A stretch of 46,564 bases of DNA from Prochlorococcus sp. AG-363-P19 (GCA_003280055.1 QCGG01000014.1:1-46564); one strand, 5' to 3'. Shown: positions 32,085-41,072, counted from the first letter of the stretch. The notes: generated from the letters alone by a model not told the origin. Numbers and translations: made by a program.

Positions 32085-32471
32085 TTAAGGGGAGTTCGCT
32101 TGATCACAAAACTCTTCAACTAACTCATACTCAAACCCCTTGACAGGTGAGTTCCAACCTTTCCATACACCTTCTCTTCCGCTGACATTTATTTTCCCTC
32201 TCGAACAGTTAATCGCTAGGTAAAAACCATTACCAGAACTATTAAAAGCAGGAACAATATAACTGCCATTGACTTTCCTCCATACAGACCAATCCACCTG
32301 CAGGGGTCCGATTTGCCGTAATTCAGACGATATGCCATCCATTGCCCTAACACAGCCCCAATAATCCTTTGCAGCCTGGCAAATCTCATTGGTCGCTGGA
32401 TTAGGAGCAGCAAGCAAAGGAACTATTGACGTGATACTCAGCAATAGAGGTGGAATAAAAAATAATCGCAT
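32085..32471 (-). CDS. Secreted hypothetical protein (128 aa)
   Basis: Signal peptide FFIPPLLLSITSIVPLLAAP, then TNEICQAAKDYWGCVRAMDG, DWSVWRKVNGSYIVPAFNSS, GFYLAINCSRGKINVSGREG. Cys at four positions and aromatic-rich strands suggest a small disulfide-containing periplasmic or lumenal domain. Conserved-looking; family not recognised. The internal minus frame 32216-32413 is a shadow. Confidence 0.75.
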   Translation of the reverse strand: MRLFFIPPLLLSITSIVPLLAAPNPATNEICQAAKDYWGCVRAMDGISSELRQIGPLQVDWSVWRKVNGSYIVPAFNSSGNGFYLAINCSRGKINVSGREGVWKGWNSPVKGFEYELVEEFCDQANSP

Positions 32472-32970
32472 TTTTAAAAACTCGAAGCGAGAAGAGTAGT
32501 AAAAAGCTAGAGAGGCTAAAGCTATTCAAGGAGATTCAACATGTGCAAAGTTCGCAGAAAAAATAAATGTTAATCTCAGAAATAATCTAGATAGCTTTGA
32601 GATTCTCGCATTATTGCTAATCACAACTAATCATTGCCCAAATAGAAATGTCTTTAATCAAACTCCTATTAAGGAATCAACTAATACTCCAAAGAGTAAA
32701 GTACAGTTTTCAACTATGGTTATGAGCTAGGTAGCGTGAGAGCATAAGCGCGTCTAAAACTCGTGAAAGCAAGCCTAGAAACAAAAGTCATGTTTCAAAT
32801 AAACAGCTAAAAGCTTGAATCGATAACAAGAAGGGCATAAACAGCCAGATCACTCTAAAAGAACACAAAAAAGATGTAAACAACATCTCAGTATTATCAC
32901 TTTTGGATGTCAAAGATGTATTGTTAACTGATTAGAGATAAAGCTTTTGCAACCCTACAAATCAGCAACC
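32472..32970. other. Intergenic, no gene seen
   Basis: Divergent region. Contains GGTTATGAGCTAGGTAGCGTGA-like GC-richer sequence near 32717-32790, which could be a small RNA, but I cannot support one. Confidence 0.5.
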
Positions 32971-33402
32971 ATGGATGATAAAAAGGAAATTATTTCTCTT
33001 GGAAGTGAAATTGAAGTAAGGCTTGAAAAAATTAAAGACCGTCTTTCCCAACAACTTATTCAAAAAATATCAATCAATAAGGTGGGGGTTGTAAGTGATT
33101 ACAAATTAACTGATGGGAAAGGAATTGGTTTTATTGTTAGACTTAATGACGGTACAGAAACATGGTTCTTCCCAGACGAGATCAAGTTTCTAAGCTCACA
33201 AAATCAAACAGCAAGTATTAAAGATAGGAAATATGAAGGAGAGATGATAAATCATTCGAGCAAAGGCAATCTGGCTCAAATTAATTATAAAGACAATCCA
33301 AAAAGAATTAAAGGAGTTTCTAAAAATAAAAACTTTCGATATCTTTTAAATCCAATGTCGTTTACAGACTGGCTCATTTATTCACTAAAGGATGTTTTTT
33401 AG
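32971..33402 (+). CDS. DUF2862 / PetP-like protein
   Basis: From the ATG at 32971, 143 residues. The domain is near 10-75: EVRLEKIKDRLSQQLIQKIS, VVSDYKLTDGKGIGFIVRLN, DGTETWFFPDEI. It matches DUF2862, the family of PetP, a small cytoplasmic SH3-like subunit of the cytochrome b6f complex in cyanobacteria. The Lys-rich C-terminal 60 residues are an extension beyond the normal 70-residue protein. The TTG-started longer version (32947) is unlikely. A second, accessory PetP-like protein is my reading; cytochrome association is not shown. Confidence 0.8.
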   Translation: MDDKKEIISLGSEIEVRLEKIKDRLSQQLIQKISINKVGVVSDYKLTDGKGIGFIVRLNDGTETWFFPDEIKFLSSQNQTASIKDRKYEGEMINHSSKGNLAQINYKDNPKRIKGVSKNKNFRYLLNPMSFTDWLIYSLKDVF

Positions 33403-33584
33403 TGGGCAATTTTTTCTATCTAACTTTTAAAAAGCATGAAATAGATTTTCTATTAAATGAAGTTGTTAAATGAAGCCACTTATCTCCCAACCAATAGTAT
33501 TGAATAGTGAAGTTTTTTTAAGGACAAGAGCAATTAGGTAAAATATGAATTCAAAAGGCAATAGTATTAAAATCGAGGGGTGAT

Positions 33585-33779
33585 TTGACAGCACAGAAGA
33601 AGCAAAGAAATATCAAAGCCCCAGCCCAAAGAAAAACTACACTCAAATGGGCTAGCAATGGGGAATTATCTACTATAGATATGACAAGAATGCTTGATCA
33701 GCTTACAAATCCAGAGCTTACGGAATGTAATTTAGCATGTAATGCAGAGGTTAAGAAGAGTAAAAAGGAAGAACCCTAG
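33585..33779 (+). CDS. Basic small protein (64 aa), TTG start
   Basis: TAQKKQRNIKAPAQRKTTLK, WASNGELSTIDMTRMLDQLT, NPELTECNLACNAEVKKSKK. The GAGGGG ribosome site lies 6 bases before the TTG. The Lys/Arg-rich head suggests nucleic-acid or ribosome contact; a C-x-x-x-C in the tail is odd. Unknown. Confidence 0.5.
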   Translation: MTAQKKQRNIKAPAQRKTTLKWASNGELSTIDMTRMLDQLTNPELTECNLACNAEVKKSKKEEP

Positions 33780-33810
33780 TAAAGTAATCAAACATCCCAT
33801 ATAAAAATTG

Positions 33811-33945
33811 GTGAAAAAAAAGCAACCTTCAGAAACAAGCCCTATTAGAGCAAAGATAATTCTGGCTATATTTGGTCTTGGTCCAATATTATTAATGGGA
33901 ATTTTTCTTAATTCAAAAGGCTTTTTCCATCCACCAGGATCCTGA
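33811..33945 (+). CDS. Single-span membrane micro-protein, GTG start (44 aa)
   Basis: MKKKQPSETSPIRAK, one span (IILAIFGLGPILLMGIFL), NSKGFFHPPGS. Basic head then span: cytoplasmic N-terminus. Complete 44-residue frame behind the gene at 33585. Confidence 0.55.
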   Translation: MKKKQPSETSPIRAKIILAIFGLGPILLMGIFLNSKGFFHPPGS

Positions 33946-34098
33946 TAAAAGCTAACTTTGTTTTAAATTTAATTAAATTTTTTCTCCTGTTCAAATATTA
34001 AAAAATTTACATTATCCACCAAAACGTGACTCTGATTAAAAATAATAGTACAGTGAAATTCTAAAGAATATCCAGCTTCCTAAAATTTCAGAGGGCAT

Positions 34099-34326
34099 AT
34101 GACAAAGAAAGATTGGTTTGGAATCGCATATGTATCTACATGGGTTATTATTTGGGGTACAGTTGGTTCATTAATTGACCTTCCTTTTCTTAATGCAGGC
34201 ATATACTTGCCTGCATCAGTTGGTCAAATAACTACTTTTTTTCTCACTGCCTTAGCTTGTATTATTGTTAGTATTTTAATTTTCCCAAAAGCAAGTAATT
34301 TACTAATTAAAAGTTCCAAAGACTAA
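34099..34326 (+). CDS. Stand-alone two-span module related to the DUF3764 heads
   Basis: 75 residues: DWFGIAYVSTWVIIWGTVGS, LIDLPFLNAGIYLPASVGQI, TTFFLTALACIIVSILIFPK. The W-x-I-x-W-G-x-x-G-x-x-I-(D/N) element recurs in 35355-35852 (VVWGIGGPVLINSELLP) and 41073-41321 (IITSLGLGQIINVGLI), so this is one member of a small paralogous family without the DUF3764 tail. Confidence 0.7.
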   Translation: MTKKDWFGIAYVSTWVIIWGTVGSLIDLPFLNAGIYLPASVGQITTFFLTALACIIVSILIFPKASNLLIKSSKD

Positions 34327-34385
34327 AATCTATGTTTTTTCAAACCTAGAAGCACTTGTGAATTTTTCTACAATCAAATTTACTA

Positions 34386-34418
34386 CCTATAGCCTTAAAA
34401 AGGCTATAGTTTATTTAC
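34386..34418 (+). terminator. Terminator-like hairpin
   Basis: CTATAGCC/GGCTATAG stem with an A-rich loop, then TTTATTT. It lies 60 bases behind the gene ending at 34326. Confidence 0.75.
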
Positions 34419-34633
34419 TTTTCGTATAGGCTTAAGTCTCTTTTTAGAAAAATCAAGAGTTCCTTACTACTTGAAAAAAGGCTTGATTTACTTCTTCTTG
34501 GTCCGTACAAGTTAAGGATTTTCTTGAAAAGCTTTTCCCGTTTCCTTAGGAAGGCAGTTCTGGAATCAAAGTTTTCCAATATGTCGTAAGAAAATAAAGG
34601 ATCAGAACGTTTGCCCCCATAGCCAAAAGAAAT

Positions 34634-34807
34634 CTAATTCTTAGATCCTTGACTAAAGGCAGAAGTGTCTCCCAAAGCTTGAGCATTTCCGATAAGGCTT
34701 TCTACATCAAAGAAATTAGTCCAGAAAGGTGCATAAAATTCATTTAGACAAATCGTTTGACCAGTTCCATGGGAATTTGTAGTAATTCCACCTATGGCCA
34801 GGAACCT
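34634..34807 (-). pseudogene. Open frame without a standard start; possible gene remnant
   Basis: AIGGITTNSHGTGQTICLNE, FYAPFWTNFFDVESLIGNAQ, ALGDTSAFSQGSKN over 57 codons with strongly protein-like composition, but no ATG/GTG/TTG at its head (the frame is closed upstream by TAA). Probably the C-terminal remnant of a larger gene. The GGITTNSHGTGQ region may be a useful probe for its source. Confidence 0.4.
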
Positions 34808-34847
34808 TTATATGGCGCATTTTTAATGTGCTTCTAATTTCGCAAGC

Positions 34848-35027
34848 ATGAAGGCTCAACCAGTTCTCGTACACTCCTCTCCTCAGGGCGGCACTATTCA
34901 TAAATACCCCCTAAGCGGAGGCAAGCGTTCGTTTGAAAGGTTTCTAGGTTGCTATCTTGGCTCATGCAAGTTCTGTAATGATCTTGACGAGGCTACAGAA
35001 TATCTTGAGACTGTAGAAGGAACATGA
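34848..35027 (+). CDS. Hypothetical protein (59 aa)
   Basis: MKAQPVLVHSSPQGGTIHKY, PLSGGKRSFERFLGCYLGSC, KFCNDLDEATEYLETVEGT. A complete ATG-TGA frame with a C-x-x-x-x-C-x-x-C cluster (LGCYLGSCKFC), suitable for zinc or Fe-S binding, and an amphipathic acidic helix at the end. Reads like a real small picocyanobacterial gene; no family assigned. Confidence 0.6.
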   Translation: MKAQPVLVHSSPQGGTIHKYPLSGGKRSFERFLGCYLGSCKFCNDLDEATEYLETVEGT

Positions 35028-35354
35028 GATTCTAGGCAATGCTTTTAGGGCTTTAATTTAAGTAATTAATTCCTATAACCTTAACCTATTCCTCAAAATT
35101 CCAGCTGTTCATTTAACCAGTCAAAGCATTTAATTCAACAGCTGAAATTAACTATAAAATAAGTAATTAATTTAAACAAATATGTCCTTTATCAAAAAAC
35201 ATATCAAAAATCTTTTGCCCCGCAGAATTTTGCATATCCTTAACAACCGTTATACAGGCTTTTCTCAGTATAACTCGATTTAACATTAATCTTTTTTTAT
35301 CTGAGATGTTTGCTGACGTGACTACTCTCAAACTACTTAACCAAGAAAAAAAAC
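35028..35354. other. Intergenic
   Basis: Contains a minus frame (35167-35373) that overlaps the next gene's start and has no recognisable features, so I do not call it. AT-rich. Confidence 0.55.
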
Positions 35355-35852
35355 ATGGCCAATAATTCCCCATCTCGAATTTGGTATCTAGGCACTTGCC
35401 TTGTTGTATGGGGAATTGGTGGCCCTGTTTTGATTAATTCTGAATTGCTCCCATCAAACCTTCTCAACAAGGAATTAGCATCAGTAATAGAAATATCTAT
35501 TTGGACACTTATCTGTTTTGGAGCTGGTTTTGCGGGAACAAAGCTTTTCGGAAAATCCAGTCAAAAAGAAGAACCTGCATTGCCGGTAGCAAATGTGGTT
35601 ACTTTCAATATCAATAAGGATTTCGCTAAATGGGCAAAGGAATTTGATGATGATTTAGAAAACCAGCAAGAGGCTGGTCTAAAGCCTATTTTCAGAGCAG
35701 TTAGCAAAGAAAACAGTTCTCAAGTCCTAGCCATATTTGTTGCTATTCCAGGCGCAATAGAAATTTATTGGAAGGAGAACCAAGAAAGAATTTCTAAGTC
35801 AGGGCAAGTACTAGGTTCTGAAGTGATTTCTGCCTATTCAATGGACTACTAA
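35355..35852 (+). CDS. Two-span membrane module fused to DUF3764 (second copy)
   Basis: 165 residues, the same length and layout as 29972-30469. Two spans (WYLGTCLVVWGIGGPVLI; VIEISIWTLICFGAGFAG), a short linker with QKEEPALPV, then DUF3764: VTFNINKDFAKWAKEFDDDL, AGLKPIFRAVSKENSSQVLA, AIPGAIEIYWKENQERISKS. Only moderately similar to the first copy, so they diverged some time ago. Confidence 0.8.
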   Translation: MANNSPSRIWYLGTCLVVWGIGGPVLINSELLPSNLLNKELASVIEISIWTLICFGAGFAGTKLFGKSSQKEEPALPVANVVTFNINKDFAKWAKEFDDDLENQQEAGLKPIFRAVSKENSSQVLAIFVAIPGAIEIYWKENQERISKSGQVLGSEVISAYSMDY

Positions 35853-36093
35853 CTTAAATCATCAAACGAGAACTTTCTAAAAACCATAAAACCTCTTTAA
35901 ATCGAACTCGCGACTGCTAAAAAAGCGTCTTGTTAATCGATTTTCAAAAAACCAATCGAATATCAAAACCCCTTCTAGGTATTTTTCGCAAGATTATATG
36001 GACATTAGTAAAAGTCTTGACCGTGCATACTCTAGAAGTAGTGAGTTAAGAGTATTGTCTAACGGCATTGCACGTTCGCGCTCTCTATTAATG

Positions 36094-37143
36094 CAAACCT
36101 ATGGAAACCCAGACGTCACCTATGGGTGGTGGGCTGGTAACGCAGGGGTCACCAACCGCTCAGGCAAATTTATTGCTGCGCATGCTGCGCATACAGGCTT
36201 AATTGCCTTTTGGGCCGGTGCTTTTACCCTTTTTGAACTTGCTCGCTTTGACCCCTCGCTGCCTATGGGTCATCAGCCTCTAATCGTCCTTCCTCATTTG
36301 GCATCTATTGGCCTTGGATTTGACGGTTCAGGTGCATGGACCGGAGCAGGTGTTGCAAATATTGGCATCGTTCACTTGGTTTTATCCATGGTTTATGGAG
36401 CAGGTGGACTTATGCACTCTCTTCTTTTCCCAGGTGACATACAGGATTCAGAAGTGCTTCAAGCTAAAAAATTCAAGCTTGAATGGGATAACCCTGATAA
36501 CCAAACCTTCATTCTTGGACACCACTTAATTTTTATGGGTGTCGCTTGCATATGGTTTGTTGAGTGGGCAAGAATCCATGGCATTTATGACCCAGCGCTA
36601 GGTGCTGTCCGACAGGTCAATTACAACGTTGATTTGACTCAAATTTGGAATCACCAGTTTGACTTCCTTGCTATTGATAGCCTTGAAGATGTAATGGGTG
36701 GTCATGTCTTCTTGGCATTCTTCGAAATAGGAGGTGGGGCATTCCATATAGCCACCAAGCAAATTGGGGAATACACCAGCTTTAAAGGATCTAAACTGTT
36801 ATCTGCCGAAGCTATTCTTTCCTGGTCTTTAGCTGGAATCGGCTGGATGGCTATTGTCGCTGCTTTCTGGTGCGCAACCAACACAACTGTTTATCCGGTT
36901 GAATGGTTTGGAGAGACATTAGAATTGAAATTTGGGGTATCTCCATACTGGATTGATACTGTTCAATTATCTGATGGTGCCCACACCTCTCGCGCATGGT
37001 TGACAAATATCCATTACTATCTTGGTTTCTTCTATATCCAAGGTCATTTATTCCATGCATTACGTGCAATGGGCTTTGACTTCAAACGGACCTTGAACCA
37101 GGAATTTGGACCTCTTGGCAAACCAGTAACGCTAAAGGACTGA
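36094..37143 (+). CDS. pcb: Prochlorophyte chlorophyll-binding antenna protein Pcb
   Basis: A six-span divinyl-chlorophyll a/b antenna of the CP43/IsiA family. The standard start is MQTYGNPDVTYGWWAGNAGV (349 residues). The histidine ligands recur in AAHAAHTGLIAFWAGAFTLF, IVHLVLSMVYGAGGLMHS, FILGHHLIFMGVACIWF, GHVFLAFFEIGGGAFHIA and YYLGFFYIQGHLFHALRAMG. The large lumenal loop of CP43 is absent, as expected for Pcb. An in-frame ATG at 35998 would add 32 residues (LDRAYSRSSELRVLSNGIAR), open without a stop; neither start has a good ribosome site. A strong terminator follows. Pcb copies around photosystems differ in iron and light response; which one this is cannot be told by eye. Confidence 0.96.
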   Translation, partial: QTYGNPDVTYGWWAGNAGVTNRSGKFIAAHAAHTGLIAFWAGAFTLFELARFDPSLPMGHQPLIVLPHLASIGLGFDGSGAWTGAGVANIGIVHLVLSMVYGAGGLMHSLLFPGDIQDSEVLQAKKFKLEWDNPDNQTFILGHHLIFMGVACIWFVEWARIHGIYDPALGAVRQVNYNVDLTQIWNHQFDFLAIDSLEDVMGGHVFLAFFEIGGGAFHIATKQIGEYTSFKGSKLLSAEAILSWSLAGIGWMAIVAAFWCATNTTVYPVEWFGETLELKFGVSPYWIDTVQLSDGAHTSRAWLTNIHYYLGFFYIQGHLFHALRAMGFDFKRTLNQEFGPLGKPVTLKD

Positions 37144-37188
37144 TAAGAATTTATTTTGATCCTTTAGTTAGATAAGTTCAGTCAAATT

Positions 37189-37220
37189 AAAAAAGCCTCG
37201 TCAATTGGCGAGGCTTTTTT
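37189..37220 (+). terminator. Rho-independent terminator of pcb
   Basis: AAAAAAGCCTCG, an eight-base loop, CGAGGCTTTTTT: a 12-pair stem with A and T flanks, 45 bases behind the stop codon. Confidence 0.95.
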
Positions 37221-37352
37221 AATGTCTGCTAATTAGTTCTATTCAGTCGCACGAGGGGAAAATAATATTAACAACCTTGGTCAGGTAGTAAAAGTGCCAA
37301 AACAAGTTATAAATAGTATATACAGAGATGAATTCAACCTTTTAGGGAGATT

Positions 37353-37907
37353 ATGGCAAGGGTCATCTATCTATTGCGAAATGGTGATCTATATCGGATT
37401 GGCCATACAGATGATATAGAAAAGGTAAAAAAGAAACTTAAGCCAGATGAAATCATCAAAACAGTAGAGACAACAGAGCCTTTTAGCGTTGAAGCAAGGC
37501 TCATAGCAAAATATAAGACCTGCAGAATCCCAGAAACAGTATATTTTAGGTTAAATACTCAACAAGTAAATGAATGCATAAACCAAATGAATACAAATAT
37601 AAATCAACCAGTGTCCCTTAAAGAAGAAGTAGGAATTGGATTCAAAGGTGCCCTAATTCTTGGGTTAACTAGCACTTTAGTTTCAATTCTTTTTAAGGCA
37701 AATCTTGCACATGCAACTTCAATTGGTTTTGGTTTGTCTTCCATTCCTATGTGGGTTCTTTTTCTCACTGGAAGCTTTGGAGGCTATGACGCAGAAGATG
37801 TGCCGGCATTCTCAACATGGTCAAATAGATTTAAGGGGTTACTATTTGCATCATCTTTTGTTTCAATAGCATATACATTAGAGTCTGTAAATCGACTTAT
37901 TAAGTGA
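37353..37907 (+). CDS. GIY-YIG/T5orf172-like domain fused to a two-span membrane tail
   Basis: 184 residues. The head reads RVIYLLRNGDLYRIGHTDDI, KVKKKLKPDEIIKTVETTEP, SVEARLIAKYKTCRIPETVY: it follows the MUG113/T5orf172 branch of GIY-YIG (Y-x-L/I, then Y-x-I-G-x-T, then E-x-x-L/I). The catalytic Arg/Glu of true GIY-YIG nucleases is uncertain. The tail from about 95 has two spans (GALILGLTSTLVSILFK; SSIPMWVLFLTGSFGGYDA). A membrane-tethered GIY-YIG-like domain is unusual. Confidence 0.75.
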   Translation: MARVIYLLRNGDLYRIGHTDDIEKVKKKLKPDEIIKTVETTEPFSVEARLIAKYKTCRIPETVYFRLNTQQVNECINQMNTNINQPVSLKEEVGIGFKGALILGLTSTLVSILFKANLAHATSIGFGLSSIPMWVLFLTGSFGGYDAEDVPAFSTWSNRFKGLLFASSFVSIAYTLESVNRLIK

Positions 37908-37966
37908 CATTTTTAATGAAATTTGTTTTAATAAAAATTGATTTCTAACTCAACAAAGTCGATCAA

Positions 37967-38983
37967 GTGACCCAAATAATGTCTGAAGATATTCTCTATA
38001 GCTTTCGAAGGTGCCCTTTCGCAATTAGGGCAAGATGGGCAATAATCAAAACCGGTCAGACAGTTAGGCTTCGAGAAGTAAGTCTCCAAAAAAAACCAAA
38101 ACAGCTACTTGATATATCTAGCAAGGGTACAGTCCCTGTTCTTATAACAAACAAGAAAGAAATAATTGAAGAGTCTCTTGGTATAATGGAATGGGCTCTA
38201 AAAACATCTGATCCACAAGATATTCTCAGGAGAAACAACAAAAAAGAGAATGAAGAAATTAATTCGCTTCTAGATACTAATGACGGAATCTTCAAATTTC
38301 ATCTCGACAGATTTAAATATGCCTCTAGATACCCTAAAGAAGATTCTGAATATCATAAAAAGTCCGCGAGAAAGATACTTTCAAAATTGAATGCACGGCT
38401 TGAGCTTAGTAGCTCTAGTAACAACAATTGGCTATTGCAAACCGGCGAGAGTCTTGCTGACTGGGGAATATGGCCTTTTGTTCGCCAATATTGGCTTGCA
38501 GATCCAAACTGGATAGATGGAAATCCTAAAATGGCACCACTTCGTAATTGGCTAAATTTCTATGTTAAGAGTCCACTTTTTGATACATTGATGACAAAGC
38601 AAAAGCCATGGACATCAAAAGATCACCCTGTGAACTTCCCCAGTGGTGCTTCAAATAATTTTAAAGAGAAAAACATATACCATCTAGCCCTTAGAAAAGA
38701 TTTTGAAAATGCAAAGAAGCATGGGGTTTACACTATGTCTACTCTTGGCAAAAAAATTTGTGAAGTGGGTTACATACACGCATCGTTCTATTCTCAAATA
38801 GAAAATATTTATAACTTATTTTTCAAAGACCAGGAGGATGTAGTCTTAATTAAAATGAATATAAATAAATTAAGATCTCCGGTCAGACTAGAAGGAAATC
38901 AAGAAGATAACTTGTATCCACATATTTATGGAAGTCTTTTATTAGATGAAATTTTAGAAGTAAAGCAATACCCTTATCTATGA
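37967..38983 (+). CDS. Glutathione S-transferase fused to DUF952
   Basis: 338 residues; the internal MSEDIL start (37979) is also possible. The thioredoxin-like N-terminal domain starts ILYSFRRCPFAIRARWAIIK (the C-P-F-A-x-R-A-R glutaredoxin-type site), continues KGTVPVLITNKKEIIEESLG (cis-Pro V-P-V-L and E-S), then the helical GST C-domain (ADWGIWPFVRQY). From about residue 235 a DUF952 domain follows: IYHLALRKDFENAKKHGVYT, GYIHASFYSQIENIYNLFF, LYPHIYGSLLLDEILEVK. The fusion is coherent, with no sign of a frameshift. Glutathione-linked detoxification plus an unknown DUF952 activity. Confidence 0.9.
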   Translation: MTQIMSEDILYSFRRCPFAIRARWAIIKTGQTVRLREVSLQKKPKQLLDISSKGTVPVLITNKKEIIEESLGIMEWALKTSDPQDILRRNNKKENEEINSLLDTNDGIFKFHLDRFKYASRYPKEDSEYHKKSARKILSKLNARLELSSSSNNNWLLQTGESLADWGIWPFVRQYWLADPNWIDGNPKMAPLRNWLNFYVKSPLFDTLMTKQKPWTSKDHPVNFPSGASNNFKEKNIYHLALRKDFENAKKHGVYTMSTLGKKICEVGYIHASFYSQIENIYNLFFKDQEDVVLIKMNINKLRSPVRLEGNQEDNLYPHIYGSLLLDEILEVKQYPYL

Positions 38984-39002
38984 AGTTGAAACCATCACCA
39001 AG

Positions 39003-39257
39003 CTAATCATCTCTGCGTTTGTCAATTATCCTCGCCAACTCTAAAAAATAACCTGCGGTGCAAAACTTTCCGAGGTTCCTTTCCCTATTAGCTGGATCAC
39101 TTCTAAGTTCTGCCGTTTCAGCCATCAAAATATCAAGTTGATCTTGTGGCATTTCATAAAGCTCTCTCAATTCAACTTCCCTATCAAGCAGATGACTCTT
39201 GAACCACTTCTCTCTAATCTCATGCTTAGGAGCTTCTCTTTGTCTTATGTAATCCAT
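39003..39257 (-). CDS. Conserved-looking hypothetical protein (84 aa)
   Basis: Very charged helical protein: DYIRQREAPKHEIREKWFKS, HLLDREVELRELYEMPQDQL, DILMAETAELRSDPANRERN, then GKFCTAGYFLELARIIDKRR. Convergent with the GST-DUF952 gene, 19 bases apart. No family named. Confidence 0.75.
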   Translation of the reverse strand: MDYIRQREAPKHEIREKWFKSHLLDREVELRELYEMPQDQLDILMAETAELRSDPANRERNLGKFCTAGYFLELARIIDKRRDD

Positions 39258-39361
39258 CAGAGTATATAAAAGGGGTTGATTATTTTATAGTAAGTTAGCA
39301 ATTTAAGCTTTCTTTTCAACAAGACTAGTAAAGAAAAGAGAAGATATTTTTTTAGTTGTTG

Positions 39362-40702
39362 TTATCTTCTAATAAAAATAGCTAGTAAAAGAAAAATTGC
39401 CGTGATAGCACCAGTAATTTCTGTCCAGCCAACTAAACCGTAATTCAACACTCCAATAGGAGCTAGCACTGTAATTACACCCCCAGAAAGAATTGGTTGT
39501 ACAATTAATTGTTTTATAGAAAACACAGGCAAAGCATTTGTCATGTTTCTTGGATCAGCAAGTCTTAACAAAAGGAGTCCGCTTGCAGCTACACCTGTTG
39601 CATTCCCAAACTCTGTTATTGATCTCTCAAACCAATCGCTCTTTAATATGAATTTTGCAAAAAAAAGCATCACAAATAAATTCCACGTTAATCCGGCAAA
39701 AGATAATACTGTAATAGGAATCCAATCCTTATTTAAAATCGGCAAATTCAAACTTGCCATTGCTGTAATGATCAAGAGATCTGTTGAAAGTGTACCAATC
39801 TCACGCTGAATTAGAGGAGAAATAAATGCTGTTCGATTAAACTTCTCTAGTAAAAAACGAATCAAGAGTGAACCTAATAAAGCCAGGGGAAAAACGGGAA
39901 ACGTATTCAATACCTGCTTGTAGGTGTCATTAAGGAACTGGGAAAGAAACTTTAGTGAATACAACATCAAGACTGCAAAACCCACTGCTAATCCAGGAAG
40001 TGCAAGGTTTATAGACAGTTGACGGAGTCTCATAGACAAAGCAATTTCCTCCTTTTCCTCAGTTTCCTCGACTACTTCAGGAAAGGCATGTAATGTTCCC
40101 CATCCAAGCAAACGACCAAGTAAAACCAAACCACTACCAAGAATCGCAGAGGCCAATAAGCCCACTGTTGCCATTGCAAGACCAAGATCCTTTCCAGCTG
40201 TAAAACCAAGTCTTTGGAAACTCTCCCCCATTACAGCGGCTGCTCCATGTCCTCCCTCAAAACCCACCTCTATAAGGCAACCCATCAAAGGATCCACTCC
40301 TAGATATGGAATAAGAAAAAAAATAACTACTAGACCACCCACTAAATATTGACCAAATCCAAGTAGAAGAGCTAGAAGAGCCTGAGAAGCTACAGGCTGA
40401 ATTATTCCGCGACCTTGGGGTAGTGGACGCCCTAGAAGCAGAGTGCCAAAGACAAGAGTTAATAAGGGGGCGGGCAACTCAGTCCAAATATCTGTAACGC
40501 CTTTAGGTAAAACTGGAAAAAAACCATAAGGACCAAGAATCAGACCTAATAAACCTGCGACAAGAGCTATTGGTATTCCAAACTGTTCCAAACGAATAGC
40601 AGGCTCAAGCTTTCTTCCAAGGCCAAGCAAAAAAGCCAATAGAATTAGTAAAACAAACGCCAACCCAAAAGTTGTAGTTGCGGGATTGTGCATCAAAAGC
40701 AT
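39362..40702 (-). CDS. GltS-type sodium/glutamate symporter-like transporter
   Basis: 446 residues, about 10-12 spans, with the inverted-repeat GltS pattern: FGLAFVLLILLAFLLGLGRK, LEQFGIPIALVAGLLGLILG, LPAPLLTLVFGTLLLG, then GFEGGHGAAAVMG in the first re-entrant loop and FGNATGVAASGLLLLRLADP in the second. G-G-H-G and T-G-x-A-A-S are the substrate/sodium regions of GltS (glutamate:Na+ symport). Marine cyanobacteria carry related proteins whose substrate is not certain. Upstream neighbour 39003 is on the same strand, 100 bases away. Confidence 0.88.
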   Translation of the reverse strand: MLLMHNPATTTFGLAFVLLILLAFLLGLGRKLEPAIRLEQFGIPIALVAGLLGLILGPYGFFPVLPKGVTDIWTELPAPLLTLVFGTLLLGRPLPQGRGIIQPVASQALLALLLGFGQYLVGGLVVIFFLIPYLGVDPLMGCLIEVGFEGGHGAAAVMGESFQRLGFTAGKDLGLAMATVGLLASAILGSGLVLLGRLLGWGTLHAFPEVVEETEEKEEIALSMRLRQLSINLALPGLAVGFAVLMLYSLKFLSQFLNDTYKQVLNTFPVFPLALLGSLLIRFLLEKFNRTAFISPLIQREIGTLSTDLLIITAMASLNLPILNKDWIPITVLSFAGLTWNLFVMLFFAKFILKSDWFERSITEFGNATGVAASGLLLLRLADPRNMTNALPVFSIKQLIVQPILSGGVITVLAPIGVLNYGLVGWTEITGAITAIFLLLAIFIRR

Positions 40703-41072
40703 TGCCCAACTAACTACTAGCTCAATCTAATCTCTCATAAGGAAAAGTTAAGAAAGCAAATAGTCTTGTCATCGAATAAATTGTTTAGACATTATCATTC
40801 ACTGACAATTGATGAACTGATTAACTAGAAAAATCCTAGGTAAAATTTCTTAGCCTTGCAAAATAATAATATTATCTAATCAATTCGGAAATGCCTCTAT
40901 TAAAAAGTATCAAGGAATTACAAGTAATCATTGAAAATAAGATAAAAGCCTTAAACGACTAAAATAAGGAAAAATATACTTCTAGGACCTACGGACTTTC
41001 CTTTCAAACAGTTTCACTGACTTCAAGAATCATTAAACAGCTCAAAACAAGCAAAATCAACTGTCCTTTCAA
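40703..41072. other. Intergenic, one tiny frame
   Basis: A 23-codon frame (40891-40962, MPLLKSIKELQVIIENKIKA) is present but too short to support. Otherwise AT-rich sequence. Confidence 0.5.

Noticed and set aside
35167-35373. 68-codon minus frame before the DUF3764 gene
   Set aside because: Overlaps the start of 35355-35852 and has no signal of coding.
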